A stretch of 64,000 bases of DNA, from positions 20,583 through 84,582 of the forward strand of contig NZ_JALAMS010000009.1 of the NCBI RefSeq assembly GCF_026790145.1, given 5' to 3'. The position numbers and the translations under genes were made by a program. Every line of letters starts with the position of its first letter. The first letter of the stretch is position 1. The stretch comes from Bacillus_I endophytica_A (GTDB lineage Bacteria > Bacillota > Bacilli > Bacillales > Bacillaceae_H). This document shows, piece after piece, positions 1-8,838 of the stretch. A model generated the notes under the pieces. It was not told where the DNA came from and did no database searches. It saw only the letters and a list, made by a program, of their open reading frames with translations.

Positions 1-1494
1 AGCAATTCCTGTTGCCCAGAAGAAAGCATCGTTAATGCCCATTACAGTAGCGTGCTCACTTGCGTTAGCATACACTTGCTTCACAGCTGTTTGCTGTGCT
101 TGTTCCATTGGCACATGCATAGCTGAAGCAATTTTGACTGTTAGCTCATGAAAGCTTTGCATAAAACCAGTGTTTGATGTATTCATATTCTCAGTTAAAG
201 CACCTAAATGGAACGTTGTGCGGTTTGTAAAAATCGTTGTGACAAGACTAATTCCAATTGATCCACTAACTTGACGTAGCGTATTTGACATTGATGAACC
301 ATGGTTGTTCAGACGAGATGGCAACTGGTTTAAACCTGCTGTCATAATTGGCATCATAAGAAGCGACATCCCAAATGAACGGAACATATACACAGTTAGT
401 AGATGTGCATATGACGTTGTTAATGTTAGTTGTGTAAACTGGAACGTTGTAACAACAGTAATAATCATTCCAACGATACCAAGCGGTCTTGGCCCAATCT
501 TATCAAATAGAATACCAGAAATCGGCGACATAATAAGCATAATAATCGCTCCTGGTAGTAGTAATAAACCTGAATCAAGCGGTGTATACCCGCGAATATT
601 CTGCAAGTAAATTGGTAGTAAATACATACCTGCAAAAAGGCTAATTGTAAGTGCAATGTTAATAATGCTTGATAGTGTGAAAATATTAAATTTAAATACG
701 CGCATATCTAGCATTGGATGTGGTGAACGCAATTGTTGGATTGCAAACACCGCAAGTAGGATAACTCCAATAATCATTGTTGAAAGGACAATAGGATCTG
801 TCCATCCATCTTGACCTGCTTCACTAAATCCGTAAAGAAGAAGTGCCATACCTAACAAAGAAGTTGTCGCACCAAAAACATCAACCTTAATGTTTTTCCC
901 TTCTTGAATATCTTTTAATTTAAAGAAAGCAAAAACAAATACGATTACACCTAATGGAACCATTCCTTCAAACAAAAGGTGCCAATCATAATTTTCTACA
1001 ACCCAACCTGATAAAGTTGGTCCAATAGCCGGTGCGAACATCATCGCAAGACCAAAGATCCCCATTCCTTTCCCGCGCATTTCTGGTGGGAAAATCTGAA
1101 CAATAATTGCCATAACAAGTGGTGCAAGTACACCACCACCAATGGCTTGAATTAAGCGGCCAACAAGCATAATTGGGAACGTTGTTGCAATCCCACAAAT
1201 AAGCGATCCAAGCGTAAATACAAACATCGCAAATAGGAATAGCTTACGAACTCCAAAACGTTCAATTAAGAAAGCAGATAGTGGAATAAGTGCTCCGTTG
1301 ACGAGCATATAACCTGTTAAAAGCCACTGTGCACTGCTTGCTGTTACGCCAAATTCATTAATTAAATGGGGTAAGGCTACATTTAATAGCGTTTGGTTCA
1401 AAATAGCTAGGAACAAACCAAGCATAACAATGGCTAGAAGCATGCCTTGACCAGAGTTTTTTGAACCTGAGTTTCCATTAACAGATGAAGCCAT
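1..1494 (-). CDS. MFS drug efflux permease, DHA2/EmrB type (3' end outside window)
   Basis: Integral membrane proton antiporter of the 14-helix drug:H+ family, expected to pump toxic compounds out of the cell. About 498 residues are visible; the C-terminus is cut by the left edge. The start ATG lies behind an AAAGGAGG-type ribosome site. The N-terminus reads as repeated membrane helices, with the family motif A-like stretch after helix 2 and the motif C-like GPTLSGWVVE near helix 5. A long loop lies near the visible end, as in EmrB/QacA proteins. The gene follows the HlyD/EmrA-like membrane fusion gene by about 40 bases, so the two form an efflux operon. The substrate cannot be told from sequence. 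Confidence 0.93.
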   Translation of the reverse strand, partial: MASSVNGNSGSKNSGQGMLLAIVMLGLFLAILNQTLLNVALPHLINEFGVTASSAQWLLTGYMLVNGALIPLSAFLIERFGVRKLFLFAMFVFTLGSLICGIATTFPIMLVGRLIQAIGGGVLAPLVMAIIVQIFPPEMRGKGMGIFGLAMMFAPAIGPTLSGWVVENYDWHLLFEGMVPLGVIVFVFAFFKLKDIQEGKNIKVDVFGATTSLLGMALLLYGFSEAGQDGWTDPIVLSTMIIGVILLAVFAIQQLRSPHPMLDMRVFKFNIFTLSSIINIALTISLFAGMYLLPIYLQNIRGYTPLDSGLLLLPGAIIMLIMSPISGILFDKIGPRPLGIVGMIITVVTTFQFTQLTLTTSYAHLLTVYMFRSFGMSLLMMPIMTAGLNQLPSRLNNHGSSMSNTLRQVSGSIGISLVTTIFTNRTTFHLGALTENMNTSNTGFMQSFHELTVKIASAMHVPMEQAQQTAVKQVYANASEHATVMGINDAFFWATGIA

Positions 1495-1534
1495 TAAATT
1501 TCCTCCTTTCCCTTTTCAAAAATTATCTATCTTA

Positions 1535-2173
1535 TTAGTTTTTGTTGATTTTTACTTGTGCGTTCATTCCTGGTAAAACATTCTCAGAGTAGTTAGAGAT
1601 TGAAATTTTAACTGGAATTGTGTGTGTTACTTTTGTATAGTTGCCATCAGTATTCGTGCTTGGCATTAAAGAGAAAAGTGAGTTTGTTGCAGAACCTACT
1701 TCTTCTACTTTTCCATCAATTGTTGTACCTTCGTCACCATCAACAGTGACTTCTACATCGTCACCTTTTTCAATATCTTTTAGCTTATTTTCTTCAATGT
1801 TAGCTGTTACATAAAGTTGAGTCATATCCACTACTTCAGCAACTGCTTGACCTTGTTGTACTACTTCATTATTTAAAACATCTTTTTTAACGATTTTTCC
1901 ATCTTCAGGAGCTGTTACATCTACGCTGCCCTCTCCTGTATTTACATTAGCAACAGCGTTGTCTTTTGAAACATCTTCGCCTTCTTCAACAGACCAATCT
2001 GCTAATTTCCCTGACTGTGGAGCAGTGATGCTTTTCACATCTCCCATAACTTGTGCATTTTCTGTTTTGATGTAGTTAGCGTTTTGGTAGTAGTAGTACC
2101 CGCCGCCTCCAACTAATGCTAAAATAACGATGATACCAATGATGTTGATTAAAACTAAACGACCTCTTGACAT
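1535..2173 (-). CDS. HlyD/EmrA-like membrane fusion protein
   Basis: A 212-residue single-pass protein: short basic N-terminus, one membrane helix at about 8-28, then a barrel-sandwich/lipoyl-like region (VKSITAPQSGKLADW) and a C-terminal beta domain. It is shorter than E. coli EmrA and lacks a long hairpin coiled coil, as is usual for Gram-positive versions, which need not reach an outer membrane. It is first in the operon with the EmrB-like permease and has the ribosome site GAAAGGAG. The expected role is to help the permease move drugs across the membrane and wall zone. No regulator gene is attached to the operon. Confidence 0.88.
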   Translation of the reverse strand: MSRGRLVLINIIGIIVILALVGGGGYYYYQNANYIKTENAQVMGDVKSITAPQSGKLADWSVEEGEDVSKDNAVANVNTGEGSVDVTAPEDGKIVKKDVLNNEVVQQGQAVAEVVDMTQLYVTANIEENKLKDIEKGDDVEVTVDGDEGTTIDGKVEEVGSATNSLFSLMPSTNTDGNYTKVTHTIPVKISISNYSENVLPGMNAQVKINKN

Positions 2174-2481
2174 AATCTTGCTCCTTTCTCCATTTAAAAT
2201 AATTAATTAAATTTATATTTAACTTTATTAAATAAAAACCGTAGAATAAGCTCTTTTTTTAAGAGAGCTACTTTTTTACTACATAAAATTGTATATTCAC
2301 TACGGTAATTACTTTCTTATAAAGTTAATTTACATATGGAATCTTACCATACGAATATATATAAAAGCAACAATTTTTTCTTATAATTTTTTTGGTTATT
2401 TTTTCAATAAAATCTCCCTTTTCTTCCCTCTTCTTTTTCTTCTATAATAGAGCAGGAATAACTCAAAAGGAGCTTACTATA
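2174..2481. other. Divergent intergenic region between efflux operon and ypcP
   Basis: AT-rich, 308 bases, without a supported gene. It must hold the promoters of both divergent transcripts. A small hairpin with 6-bp arms AGCTCT/AGAGCT is at 2249-2269, inside the likely leader of the efflux operon. I could not define a specific operator. Confidence 0.5.
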
Positions 2482-3363
2482 ATGAAGAAAAAAACGCTGC
2501 TGTTAATTGACGGCTTCAATTTGCTTAGTCGCGGTTACTTTGCTACAGCATATGGACGAGATGAAGAAGATCTTACAAAAAATATCGACGGCGCCTATAT
2601 TAATGCTTTAAATGTATTTTTTCGAAAGCTATTTCAGCTTTTTAGACAATATGAGGTAACACATGCATTAGTTGCTTGGGATGTAAAAAGAAATGAGACA
2701 GACCGCCGAGTAAAATACGATTTTTACAAAGCAACTCGTAATGAACTTCCTCCCCCTCTTATTGAACAATACGAAACATGTCAAAAAATATTAGATGCTC
2801 TCTCAATTAAACAGATGGCTCTTGCCCCCTATGAGGCAGATGACCTTATCGGCTCTTTATCCCTTTCATGGACTGTTCAAGAGGAAGGAAAGTGTTATAT
2901 TTATAGCAATGATAAGGATTTATTTCAACTATTAAATGAAGATGTAGCTCAAATTGTCGCAGGAAAACGTGGTGATAACGTTTTTACAATGGAAGATTTT
3001 CAAACGGAATATGGCATTTCACCTTCTCAATGGGTAGATGTTAAAGCACTGCTTGGCGATAAAAGTGATAATATTCCCGGTTGCCGTGGCGTTGGCGAAA
3101 AGGCAGCTCTTCCTCTTATCCAGCTTTATGGGTCTATTGACAGCCTTTATGAGAATGTTGAAACGCTTGATAAGAAGTTTAATCGATATAAGAAGAAGCT
3201 TTTAGAAGGAAGGGAAACAACCCTTGTGAGTAAAGAACTAGCTCAAATTCTCTGTTCTATTCCTGAACTTCAAGCGTTTGATTTTAATACTCTTTCTCTT
3301 GATCTTACTGAAACACTTGTATATAAAGAAATGAATAAGATAGGCATTTTCGCTTCTTTTTAA
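2482..3363 (+). CDS. ypcP: 5'-3' exonuclease (Pol I N-terminal-like), YpcP
   Basis: A 293-residue free-standing FEN/5'-3' exonuclease, the same fold as the N-terminal domain of DNA polymerase I, expected to remove RNA primers and flaps. Visible motifs: LLIDGFNLLSRGYF at the N-terminus, YEADDLIG and YSNDKDLFQLL for the metal-binding acidic residues, and the helix-hairpin-helix stretch LLGDKSDNIPGCRGVGEKAA. The start was placed at 2482, behind AAAAGGAG, rather than at upstream in-frame codons, because it matches the family N-terminus and length (about 295). It is monocistronic and ends in a strong hairpin shared with the convergent gene. Confidence 0.93.
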   Translation: MKKKTLLLIDGFNLLSRGYFATAYGRDEEDLTKNIDGAYINALNVFFRKLFQLFRQYEVTHALVAWDVKRNETDRRVKYDFYKATRNELPPPLIEQYETCQKILDALSIKQMALAPYEADDLIGSLSLSWTVQEEGKCYIYSNDKDLFQLLNEDVAQIVAGKRGDNVFTMEDFQTEYGISPSQWVDVKALLGDKSDNIPGCRGVGEKAALPLIQLYGSIDSLYENVETLDKKFNRYKKKLLEGRETTLVSKELAQILCSIPELQAFDFNTLSLDLTETLVYKEMNKIGIFASF

Positions 3364-3391
3364 AGAGCTCCCCTGTATAAGGGGAGCTCTT
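3363..3391. terminator. Bidirectional terminator hairpin
   Basis: Perfect 11-bp inverted repeat (AAGAGCTCCCC and its complement) with a 7-base loop, lying exactly between the stop codons of two convergent genes. The T-tract is short. Confidence 0.8.
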
Positions 3392-3394
3392 ATA

Positions 3395-3802
3395 TTATGG
3401 ACGTAAATCCATCATTTCACCAAAATATTGAGAAGCGGTCGTAAAACAAACAAAAGCGCAAAGTTCGCTTATTTCTTTTTCATTAAACGTTTCTTTTAAT
3501 ACTTCAAAAGTTCCCTGTGGGATAGCGCTCCCTACTCTTAAAAAAACACTCACAAATCCGAGAGCCTTTATCGTTTTTTCATCCTGAATATTTTTCTCAG
3601 GTTCTCTTTTAGCTTTGCAATAAAGACAGCCGTTTCCATGAGCAAGTGCTGTTCGCACATGTTCCTTTAAATCCTTTGAAAGCGACATAGTGTTTTCAAG
3701 TACTTCCCCTAATTCACTCCACTTTTTCATTACTTCTTCATTATGTCCTAGAAGCTTTTGAAATGAAGTTTCTCCATTTAATGATAAGGATATTGTTGTC
3801 AT
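3395..3802 (-). CDS. AhpD/carboxymuconolactone decarboxylase-like protein
   Basis: A 135-residue protein of the AhpD/CMD fold. The AhpD-type core is visible as E-x-rich helix followed by GNGCLYCKAKRE (residues about 56-67), giving a CxxC pair that in AhpD is redox-active; the following histidine of AhpD is not at its usual place, so peroxidase-reductase activity is uncertain. It is divergent from an Lrp-type regulator with about 140 bases between, so that regulator may control it. Function beyond a thiol-redox fold is inference. Confidence 0.75.
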   Translation of the reverse strand: MTTISLSLNGETSFQKLLGHNEEVMKKWSELGEVLENTMSLSKDLKEHVRTALAHGNGCLYCKAKREPEKNIQDEKTIKALGFVSVFLRVGSAIPQGTFEVLKETFNEKEISELCAFVCFTTASQYFGEMMDLRP

Positions 3803-3939
3803 TGTTCCTCTTCCTTCCTGTTTTCAAGTAAATTATGTTACAATTATAGAAAGAAAAAGAACTTTTTCACATTTCAAATGAAACTAAAAAACAAGAGATA
3901 AATTTTATTTGATATAAATTTTGAAGAAGAAGGTTGCGT

Positions 3940-4380
3940 ATGAAAATTGACGAGTTAGATATTAAAATTATGAAAGAACTAAAGAAAAATGCGAGGCTTT
4001 CAATACGACAACTTAGTCAAAAAGTCAATTTATCCCCACCGTCTGTAGCTGAAAGAGTTAGAAGACTTGAAGATGAAGAGGTCATTGAACGCTATACCAT
4101 TGACGTCAATAGAACAAAGCTTGGTTATTCTATTGACTGTATTATTGAAGTTACCGTTAAAAATGGAAAACATGAAGCATTTAAAACGTTTATTGAGCAG
4201 CATCCTAACGCTTTATTCTGCTATCGTATTACAGGAAAGTCCTGTTTTATGGTCATGCTAACTGTGGAAAAGCTTGAACAGATTGAAGATTTTATTAACG
4301 ATGTGACCTCTTATACAACAACGTTTACAAATATTATTTTTTCAAGCGTAAAACTTCAAAATGAAAGTCTTTTTACTTAG
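3940..4380 (+). CDS. Lrp/AsnC family transcriptional regulator
   Basis: A 146-residue regulator: N-terminal winged HTH (about 5-60; LSIRQLSQKVNLSPPSVAERV is the recognition region) and a C-terminal RAM/AsnC ligand domain (65-140). Such proteins form octamers and respond to amino acids. I start it at ATG 3940, which sits six bases after AGAAGAAGG; the TTG at 3934 would be too close to that site. It is divergent from the AhpD-like gene and is probably autoregulated. The short spacer contains an imperfect AT-rich dyad near 3899-3922. Confidence 0.92.
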   Translation: MKIDELDIKIMKELKKNARLSIRQLSQKVNLSPPSVAERVRRLEDEEVIERYTIDVNRTKLGYSIDCIIEVTVKNGKHEAFKTFIEQHPNALFCYRITGKSCFMVMLTVEKLEQIEDFINDVTSYTTTFTNIIFSSVKLQNESLFT

Positions 4381-4502
4381 TTCATTAGAAGGAGAAAAGA
4401 ACAATTTCTAGAAAGGTTTATTTGAAAACGTTTTTTTTATTATTATAATAGAAGGAGAATAAAAAGCGTTTTGGTTTTATTATAAAGGGGGCATTACCAA
4501 AA

Positions 4503-4976
4503 ATGAGTGAATATCCAAAAGAGATAAAAGAACAGTTAGAACATATGGATCGTATGAAGGATACGTTTTTTCGCCATAAAAAAAAGCTTGTTGAAGAATT
4601 ATGTAGTAAGCTTCCTTACAACATTACTCCGACAAAATATTATATGCTTAAATTTATTTACGAAAAAGAAAAATGCATGGTTGTTGATGTATCCAAAAAA
4701 CTGGAGTTATCGTCTGGGGCCACAACTATTACTCTTAATCAGCTTGAAGAATATGATTTAATTGAAAGACGGCGTGATAGCCGGGATCGTCGCATTGTTT
4801 GGCTAACACTGTCGGAACAAGGAAACGAACTTGTTCGCAACGCTCTAAAAAAGCGTGATGAATTTTGGGGCAAAATGCTCGCGGTTTTAACAGAGGATGA
4901 AACAAAGGAATATTTCCGTATTCTTGAAAAAATCGAAAACGGAATTGAAAGAAATTTAGATGGGATAAAAAGATAA
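4503..4976 (+). CDS. MarR family transcriptional regulator
   Basis: A 157-residue winged-helix repressor. The central wHTH is visible (VVDVSKKLELSSGATTITLN, then YDLIERRRDSRDRRIVWLTL with the wing basic residues DSRDRR) and dimer helices flank it at both ends. A ribosome site, AAAGGGGG, lies 12 bases upstream. It is 120 bases after the Lrp gene on the same strand and could have its own promoter. MarR proteins usually control an adjacent efflux or stress gene; here the next gene (5054-5362) is convergent, so the target is not evident. Confidence 0.9.
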   Translation: MSEYPKEIKEQLEHMDRMKDTFFRHKKKLVEELCSKLPYNITPTKYYMLKFIYEKEKCMVVDVSKKLELSSGATTITLNQLEEYDLIERRRDSRDRRIVWLTLSEQGNELVRNALKKRDEFWGKMLAVLTEDETKEYFRILEKIENGIERNLDGIKR

Positions 4977-5053
4977 CAGAAATCATTTTGATCTCTATTA
5001 TCTTTCTACATCAAAATATGAGTTATAAGGTCATCTAATAAATACAAAATATG

Positions 5054-5362
5054 CTACGCTTTCTTGTGTAGTACAAGTCCGTCATACGTATTTTCCATAT
5101 GATAATCTTTGAAAATAGATACGATTGTGACAAGGCCAATTACGAGAATAAGCGTAATAGCAAGAGCTGTTGTTATATCAGCAAGAGGTGCAATAATAGC
5201 AGCCGCAACGGCTGGGGTCATCGTAATACAAAGATCTTTCGGTTTTTGCTGTACGTTTGTGAGCGGTGATAGAAGCTTTCCGATCATTCCTTTCACCATA
5301 ATCGTTTGTTCACCGTGAGATACGGCTTTGTGTAAAGCATGTTTTTCTGCTACTATAATCAT
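5054..5362 (-). CDS. Small Ala-rich membrane protein, unknown
   Basis: A 102-residue protein that I do not recognise. Residues about 48-82 form one or two hydrophobic segments rich in alanine and isoleucine (AVAAAIIAPLADITT, then AITLILVIGLVTIVSIF), followed by a polar tail. There is no clear signal peptide: the first 45 residues are polar and basic. The start is convincing, with AGAGGAGG seven bases before ATG. It sits alone between marR (convergent) and cvfB (same strand, upstream terminator). Codon use resembles the neighbours. Confidence 0.65.
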   Translation of the reverse strand: MIIVAEKHALHKAVSHGEQTIMVKGMIGKLLSPLTNVQQKPKDLCITMTPAVAAAIIAPLADITTALAITLILVIGLVTIVSIFKDYHMENTYDGLVLHKKA

Positions 5363-5469
5363 AAGTAGAAACCTCCTCTAGTTTGCGTTATTTAGTTTAA
5401 TATTCGCTACGAAGAGGAGATATCCTGCTTCAAAATGTAAAAAATATATGAATTTTCAATCATTTTGAC

Positions 5470-5498
5470 AAAAAGCCCTTTTAGAAAGGGCTTTTTTT
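5470..5498 (-). terminator. Terminator after cvfB
   Basis: Inverted repeat AAAAGCCCTTT/AAAGGGCTTTT with T-runs on both strands, directly after the cvfB stop codon. Confidence 0.88.
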
Positions 5499-5499
5499 G

Positions 5500-6360
5500 T
5501 TAAGATTTCGTTATATATGTCCAACCATCTTCTTGATACACTTTCTTTTGTTTCATTAACCCTCCAAGCGCACGCTTGAAAGCTCCCTTGCTCATTCCGA
5601 ACTGTTCTAAAATGTCATCTGGATGACTTTTATCACTATATGGCATCGCACCATTTCGCCCTTCCATATAAGCTAAAATTTCTTCTGCGTCATCACTCAT
5701 TTTATCTTGCTTACGTGGAAAAAGAGATACATTTAAAGTGCCATCTTCTTTTACATCAATAACGCGACCGCTTACTCTTTCTCCTAAACGTGGTTCACGT
5801 TTACGTTCGCTTTCATGAATAAAACAGCGATATCCCTCTTCTGAAATCATGAAACTGCCAATTTTCATTAAACGATACACATTTCCTGTAATGTCGCTGT
5901 TATATGCAGTTTTAGGAGCTTTACGCGCTACTTGTTCCATAATATTTTCTGTCGCGAGGCGGCCAAGAAGACGACCTTTACGATCCGTTTTAATGCTCAC
6001 ATATAACCAATCACCAACTTCAGGCCACAAATGTTCAAGCGCTGATAAATCATCAAGGGAAACAAGCAAATCTGTGCTTATGCCAATATCAACAAAAATC
6101 CCTAAATGACGTTGAACGCCAACAACTTGCGCCCATCCATAGCGCCCTTTTTGAATATTTGGTTTCTTCATTGTAGCTGTAATACGTTCTTGTTTATCAT
6201 GATAAAGGAAGACTTCTACATCTTCGCCAACTTCAATTTCACCAATAATTTCTGATTCATGTAGCAATACATCTTCACTGCCATTTGTTAAAAATACGCC
6301 GAACGGTGCTTCACGCTCCACTTCTAGCGTCACAATCGTTCCTGCTTCAATCTTACTCAT
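5500..6360 (-). CDS. cvfB: S1 RNA-binding protein CvfB (YitL)
   Basis: A 286-residue protein made of tandem S1/OB-fold RNA-binding domains (roughly 5-65, 70-140, 150-215) and a C-terminal winged helix (about 220-285; GMSKGAFKRALGGLMKQKKV). In Staphylococcus, CvfB influences virulence and RNA metabolism; its exact role in Bacillus is less clear. I start it at ATG 6360 (MSKIEAG), downstream of GAGGAGG. An in-frame upstream ATG at 6414 would add 18 basic residues not typical of the family. Monocistronic, ending in a clear terminator. Confidence 0.9.
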   Translation of the reverse strand: MSKIEAGTIVTLEVEREAPFGVFLTNGSEDVLLHESEIIGEIEVGEDVEVFLYHDKQERITATMKKPNIQKGRYGWAQVVGVQRHLGIFVDIGISTDLLVSLDDLSALEHLWPEVGDWLYVSIKTDRKGRLLGRLATENIMEQVARKAPKTAYNSDITGNVYRLMKIGSFMISEEGYRCFIHESERKREPRLGERVSGRVIDVKEDGTLNVSLFPRKQDKMSDDAEEILAYMEGRNGAMPYSDKSHPDDILEQFGMSKGAFKRALGGLMKQKKVYQEDGWTYITKS

Positions 6361-6489
6361 GCTCTTTCTCTTCCTCCTCAATGGTGCATTTGTTGCTCCT
6401 ACTAAATCTACCATGATTTAGTATAGATGTATAGATTATTTCAAGAAAGACTCGTTTTAGATTGCGCTAGTTTCTCCTACTTTTATTCT

Positions 6490-8055
6490 TCAACTCGATA
6501 TTTTTGCCCTTTTTTCTTGTTTTTCAATGTTGCCTTTTTCATCTTTAAAAACAATATGTTCTCTTGAAAAATGAACAGGAGAAGTGATACCCGCTGCTGC
6601 AGCTAAATTATATAACCCTTCTCGAAGAGACAAGATATAATTACATACACGGAATGATTTTTCTTCTACTATAAGGGCTTTCTGCAGTTTAGGATCTGTT
6701 GTTGCAACCCCAACAGGACAATTGTTTGTATGACAAACTTGTGCTCTTATACATCCAACCGAAAACATCATGCCGCGAGCAATATTCACAAAATCAGCGC
6801 CCATTGCAAGCGCTACTGCAATCTTGTCAGGCGTAAGCAATTTTCCAGAAGCAAATACTTTTACTTTATCTCGAACTCCGTATTTTCGTAGTAAATCATC
6901 TACAATAGGCAGAGCTGTATAAATCGGCAACCCAGCAGCATCAGCAAGTTCTGAATAAGAGGCTCCAGTTCCTCCTTCACCTCCATCAATTGTGAAAAAA
7001 TCTGGACTTCTCCCACTTTTTGCGATATATGCGATAAGCTCTTCAAGTTCTTTTACATTCCCTACAACAAGCTTCACACCGACCGGCTTTCCTCCAATAC
7101 TACGGAGCTTTTCAATGAAATCAAGCATTCCTTCTCTGCTGCTAAACTGTTTGAAACGGTTGGGGCTATCAATCGATTCTCCAGCCTTAACTTGACGGAT
7201 TTCAGCAATTTCATCTGTTACTTTTCTGCCATCAACATGGCCACCTCTTGTTTTTGCGCCTTGAGCAAGCTTCAGTTCAAATGCTTTCAGTTCTTTTATT
7301 TCACTTTTCTTTTTAAATTCTTCCCATGAAAACTCTCCATCTTTCGTTCGCACTCCAAAAAGACCTGGGCCAATTTGACAAATAATATCTGCGACCCCTT
7401 TTAAATGATGAGGCGACAATCCACCTTCTCCTGTATTCATCCATGTTCCTCCGGCAAGTTTCAGCCCTTTAGAAAGAGCTGTAATAGCCCGATCCCCAAG
7501 CGATCCATAACTTATTGCAGATTGCCCAACGTTTCCCTTTACATAGAAAGGCTTTTCACATGTATGCTCACCAATAATTTGCACAGCATCTTCATGAAGA
7601 AGATATGGGGAAGCCTCTACCTCTTCTCGATGTTCTTTTCGTCTCAACAAGTTATCTTCGTCTATTTTATAAACTTTTGTTTTTACTTTTTGCTTATTAT
7701 CAACCTTCAGCTCCTCACGCTGAGCTGGAAATAGAGAATTTGCAATATAGTAACCAGGACGCTCAAATTCACGCTCCGAACCAAAACCAATTAACCTGCT
7801 TTTATATTTAGCAGATTTCATTGTTTGCTCATATTCTATCCGTGAAAATGGCTTGCTTTCATTATCATTATGAAATAAATACTGTCTCATTTCAGGTCCA
7901 ATTTTCTCTAAGATGTAGCGTACCTTCCCTAAAACAGGAAAATTCCTTAGCACGGAATGTTCCTTCTGTTTTTCATCTCTTATGTAAATCCATAAAAATA
8001 TGGCTCCTGGGATTAATAATAACAGCAATGCACCGACTAGAATAGTTTGCTTCAT
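6490..8055 (-). CDS. yerD: FMN-binding glutamate synthase-like protein YerD
   Basis: A 521-residue protein with an N-terminal membrane anchor (about 4-25) and the FMN/iron-sulfur central domain of glutamate synthase. Visible: SYGSLGDRAITALSKG, the glycine-rich DGGEGGTGAS, and the [3Fe-4S] cysteine set C435, C441 and C446 (GCIRAQVCHTNNCPVG). It lacks the glutamine amidotransferase domain, so it is not complete GltA; its physiological reaction is unknown. Odd: the sequence just before the ATG is the coding sequence of a broken pyruvate oxidase, with no Shine-Dalgarno near the start (the nearest GAGGAGG is about 28 bases away). Its native 5' region therefore seems lost, and expression may depend on the broken gene's promoter. 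Confidence 0.9.
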   Translation of the reverse strand: MKQTILVGALLLLLIPGAIFLWIYIRDEKQKEHSVLRNFPVLGKVRYILEKIGPEMRQYLFHNDNESKPFSRIEYEQTMKSAKYKSRLIGFGSEREFERPGYYIANSLFPAQREELKVDNKQKVKTKVYKIDEDNLLRRKEHREEVEASPYLLHEDAVQIIGEHTCEKPFYVKGNVGQSAISYGSLGDRAITALSKGLKLAGGTWMNTGEGGLSPHHLKGVADIICQIGPGLFGVRTKDGEFSWEEFKKKSEIKELKAFELKLAQGAKTRGGHVDGRKVTDEIAEIRQVKAGESIDSPNRFKQFSSREGMLDFIEKLRSIGGKPVGVKLVVGNVKELEELIAYIAKSGRSPDFFTIDGGEGGTGASYSELADAAGLPIYTALPIVDDLLRKYGVRDKVKVFASGKLLTPDKIAVALAMGADFVNIARGMMFSVGCIRAQVCHTNNCPVGVATTDPKLQKALIVEEKSFRVCNYILSLREGLYNLAAAAGITSPVHFSREHIVFKDEKGNIEKQEKRAKISS

Positions 8056-8658
8056 TTAAATATGTAACAGCTTTCTTTAGATCCTCCTCTCCATTTGGAA
8101 CAATCTGAGCTTCTCTAAAAACTGATGAGGTATACATTAAACTCTCGTCAATTTCTTGAACAAGGATATCGTCTGGAATGGTTAAAATAGCGCCCCCTTT
8201 TTTAGCATATGCCGTTTTAATTGCTTGATTTAAAAGATCTGGGAGCGTGTCTGCTCTTTGCACCGTTTTATTGAACACGGCTACGTCATCAAACATGCGC
8301 TGCAAATTAATTTCCTGAAAATCATCTCTCCCAAGTTTTTCAGTTGATACTTGTCCAGCAAGAACGAGCATTGGTACGCTATCTGATGCTGCATCATACA
8401 TCCCATTTAAAAGATGAACTGCTCCAGGACCTGCAATTGATAAACACACCCCTATTTTCCCTGTAATTTTTGCGTAGCTTGAAGCAGCGAGAGATGCTGC
8501 TTCCTCGTGGCGGACTCCAATAAATTTAATTTGCTCTTTTGCTTTTCTTAACTCCTCCATTACATTGTTGATAGAATCTCCTGGAAGACCGTATATATGA
8601 TCAATATTCCATTCTTGTAGTGAACGAATTAACGCTTGACCAGCGTTGTTTTAGCCAT
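8044..8658 (-). pseudogene. Pyruvate oxidase (TPP-dependent, PoxB/YdaP type), frameshifted and truncated
   Basis: The N-terminal third of a thiamine-diphosphate enzyme: GLPGDSINNVMEEL, the catalytic-Glu region RHEEAASLAASSYAK, then SIAGPGAVHLLNGMYDA and PMLVLAGQV. A full enzyme has about 570 residues; here only about 205 remain. Two lesions are visible. After ATG-GCT-AAA-ACA-AC one base is missing, so the normal start (8658, ribosome site AAGGAAG) runs into TAA at codon 10. At the 3' end the frame passes straight into the start of yerD, so the FAD and C-terminal TPP domains are gone. A GTG/ATG internal restart at about 8560 would give an inactive fragment. Confidence 0.88.
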
Positions 8659-8726
8659 AATGTAGTTCTTCCTTTTTTAGGTAAATATTTCACGTTGTCT
8701 AAAATTCAAACATTCTTAAATAAAAA

Positions 8727-8752
8727 AAGCTTCACATAGTGAAACTTTTTAT
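8727..8752. other. Hairpin in spacer between poxB remnant and ycgR
   Basis: Near-perfect inverted repeat AAAAGCTTCAC/GTGAAACTTTT (one mismatch, 3-base loop) with T-rich flanks. It resembles a Rho-independent terminator, but both neighbours diverge from it; it may be an orphan terminator or lie in a leader. Confidence 0.5.
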
Positions 8753-8838
8753 TTCTCTATTCGTTTGTAACTATGTGTCTTTGTTGTTCTCTTTCATCAA
8801 CGTGGATTACGATTACTTTACAAGGAGATGGAAGACTT

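Noticed and set aside
4420..4434. TGAAAACGTTTTTT before marR looks like a CcpA cre site
   Set aside because: The last two positions do not fit the consensus, and the tract is a simple T-run.
8801..8815. ATTACGATT upstream of ycgR resembles half of a Zur box
   Set aside because: Only one half-site matches; the opposite half has no likeness, so a Zur site cannot be claimed.
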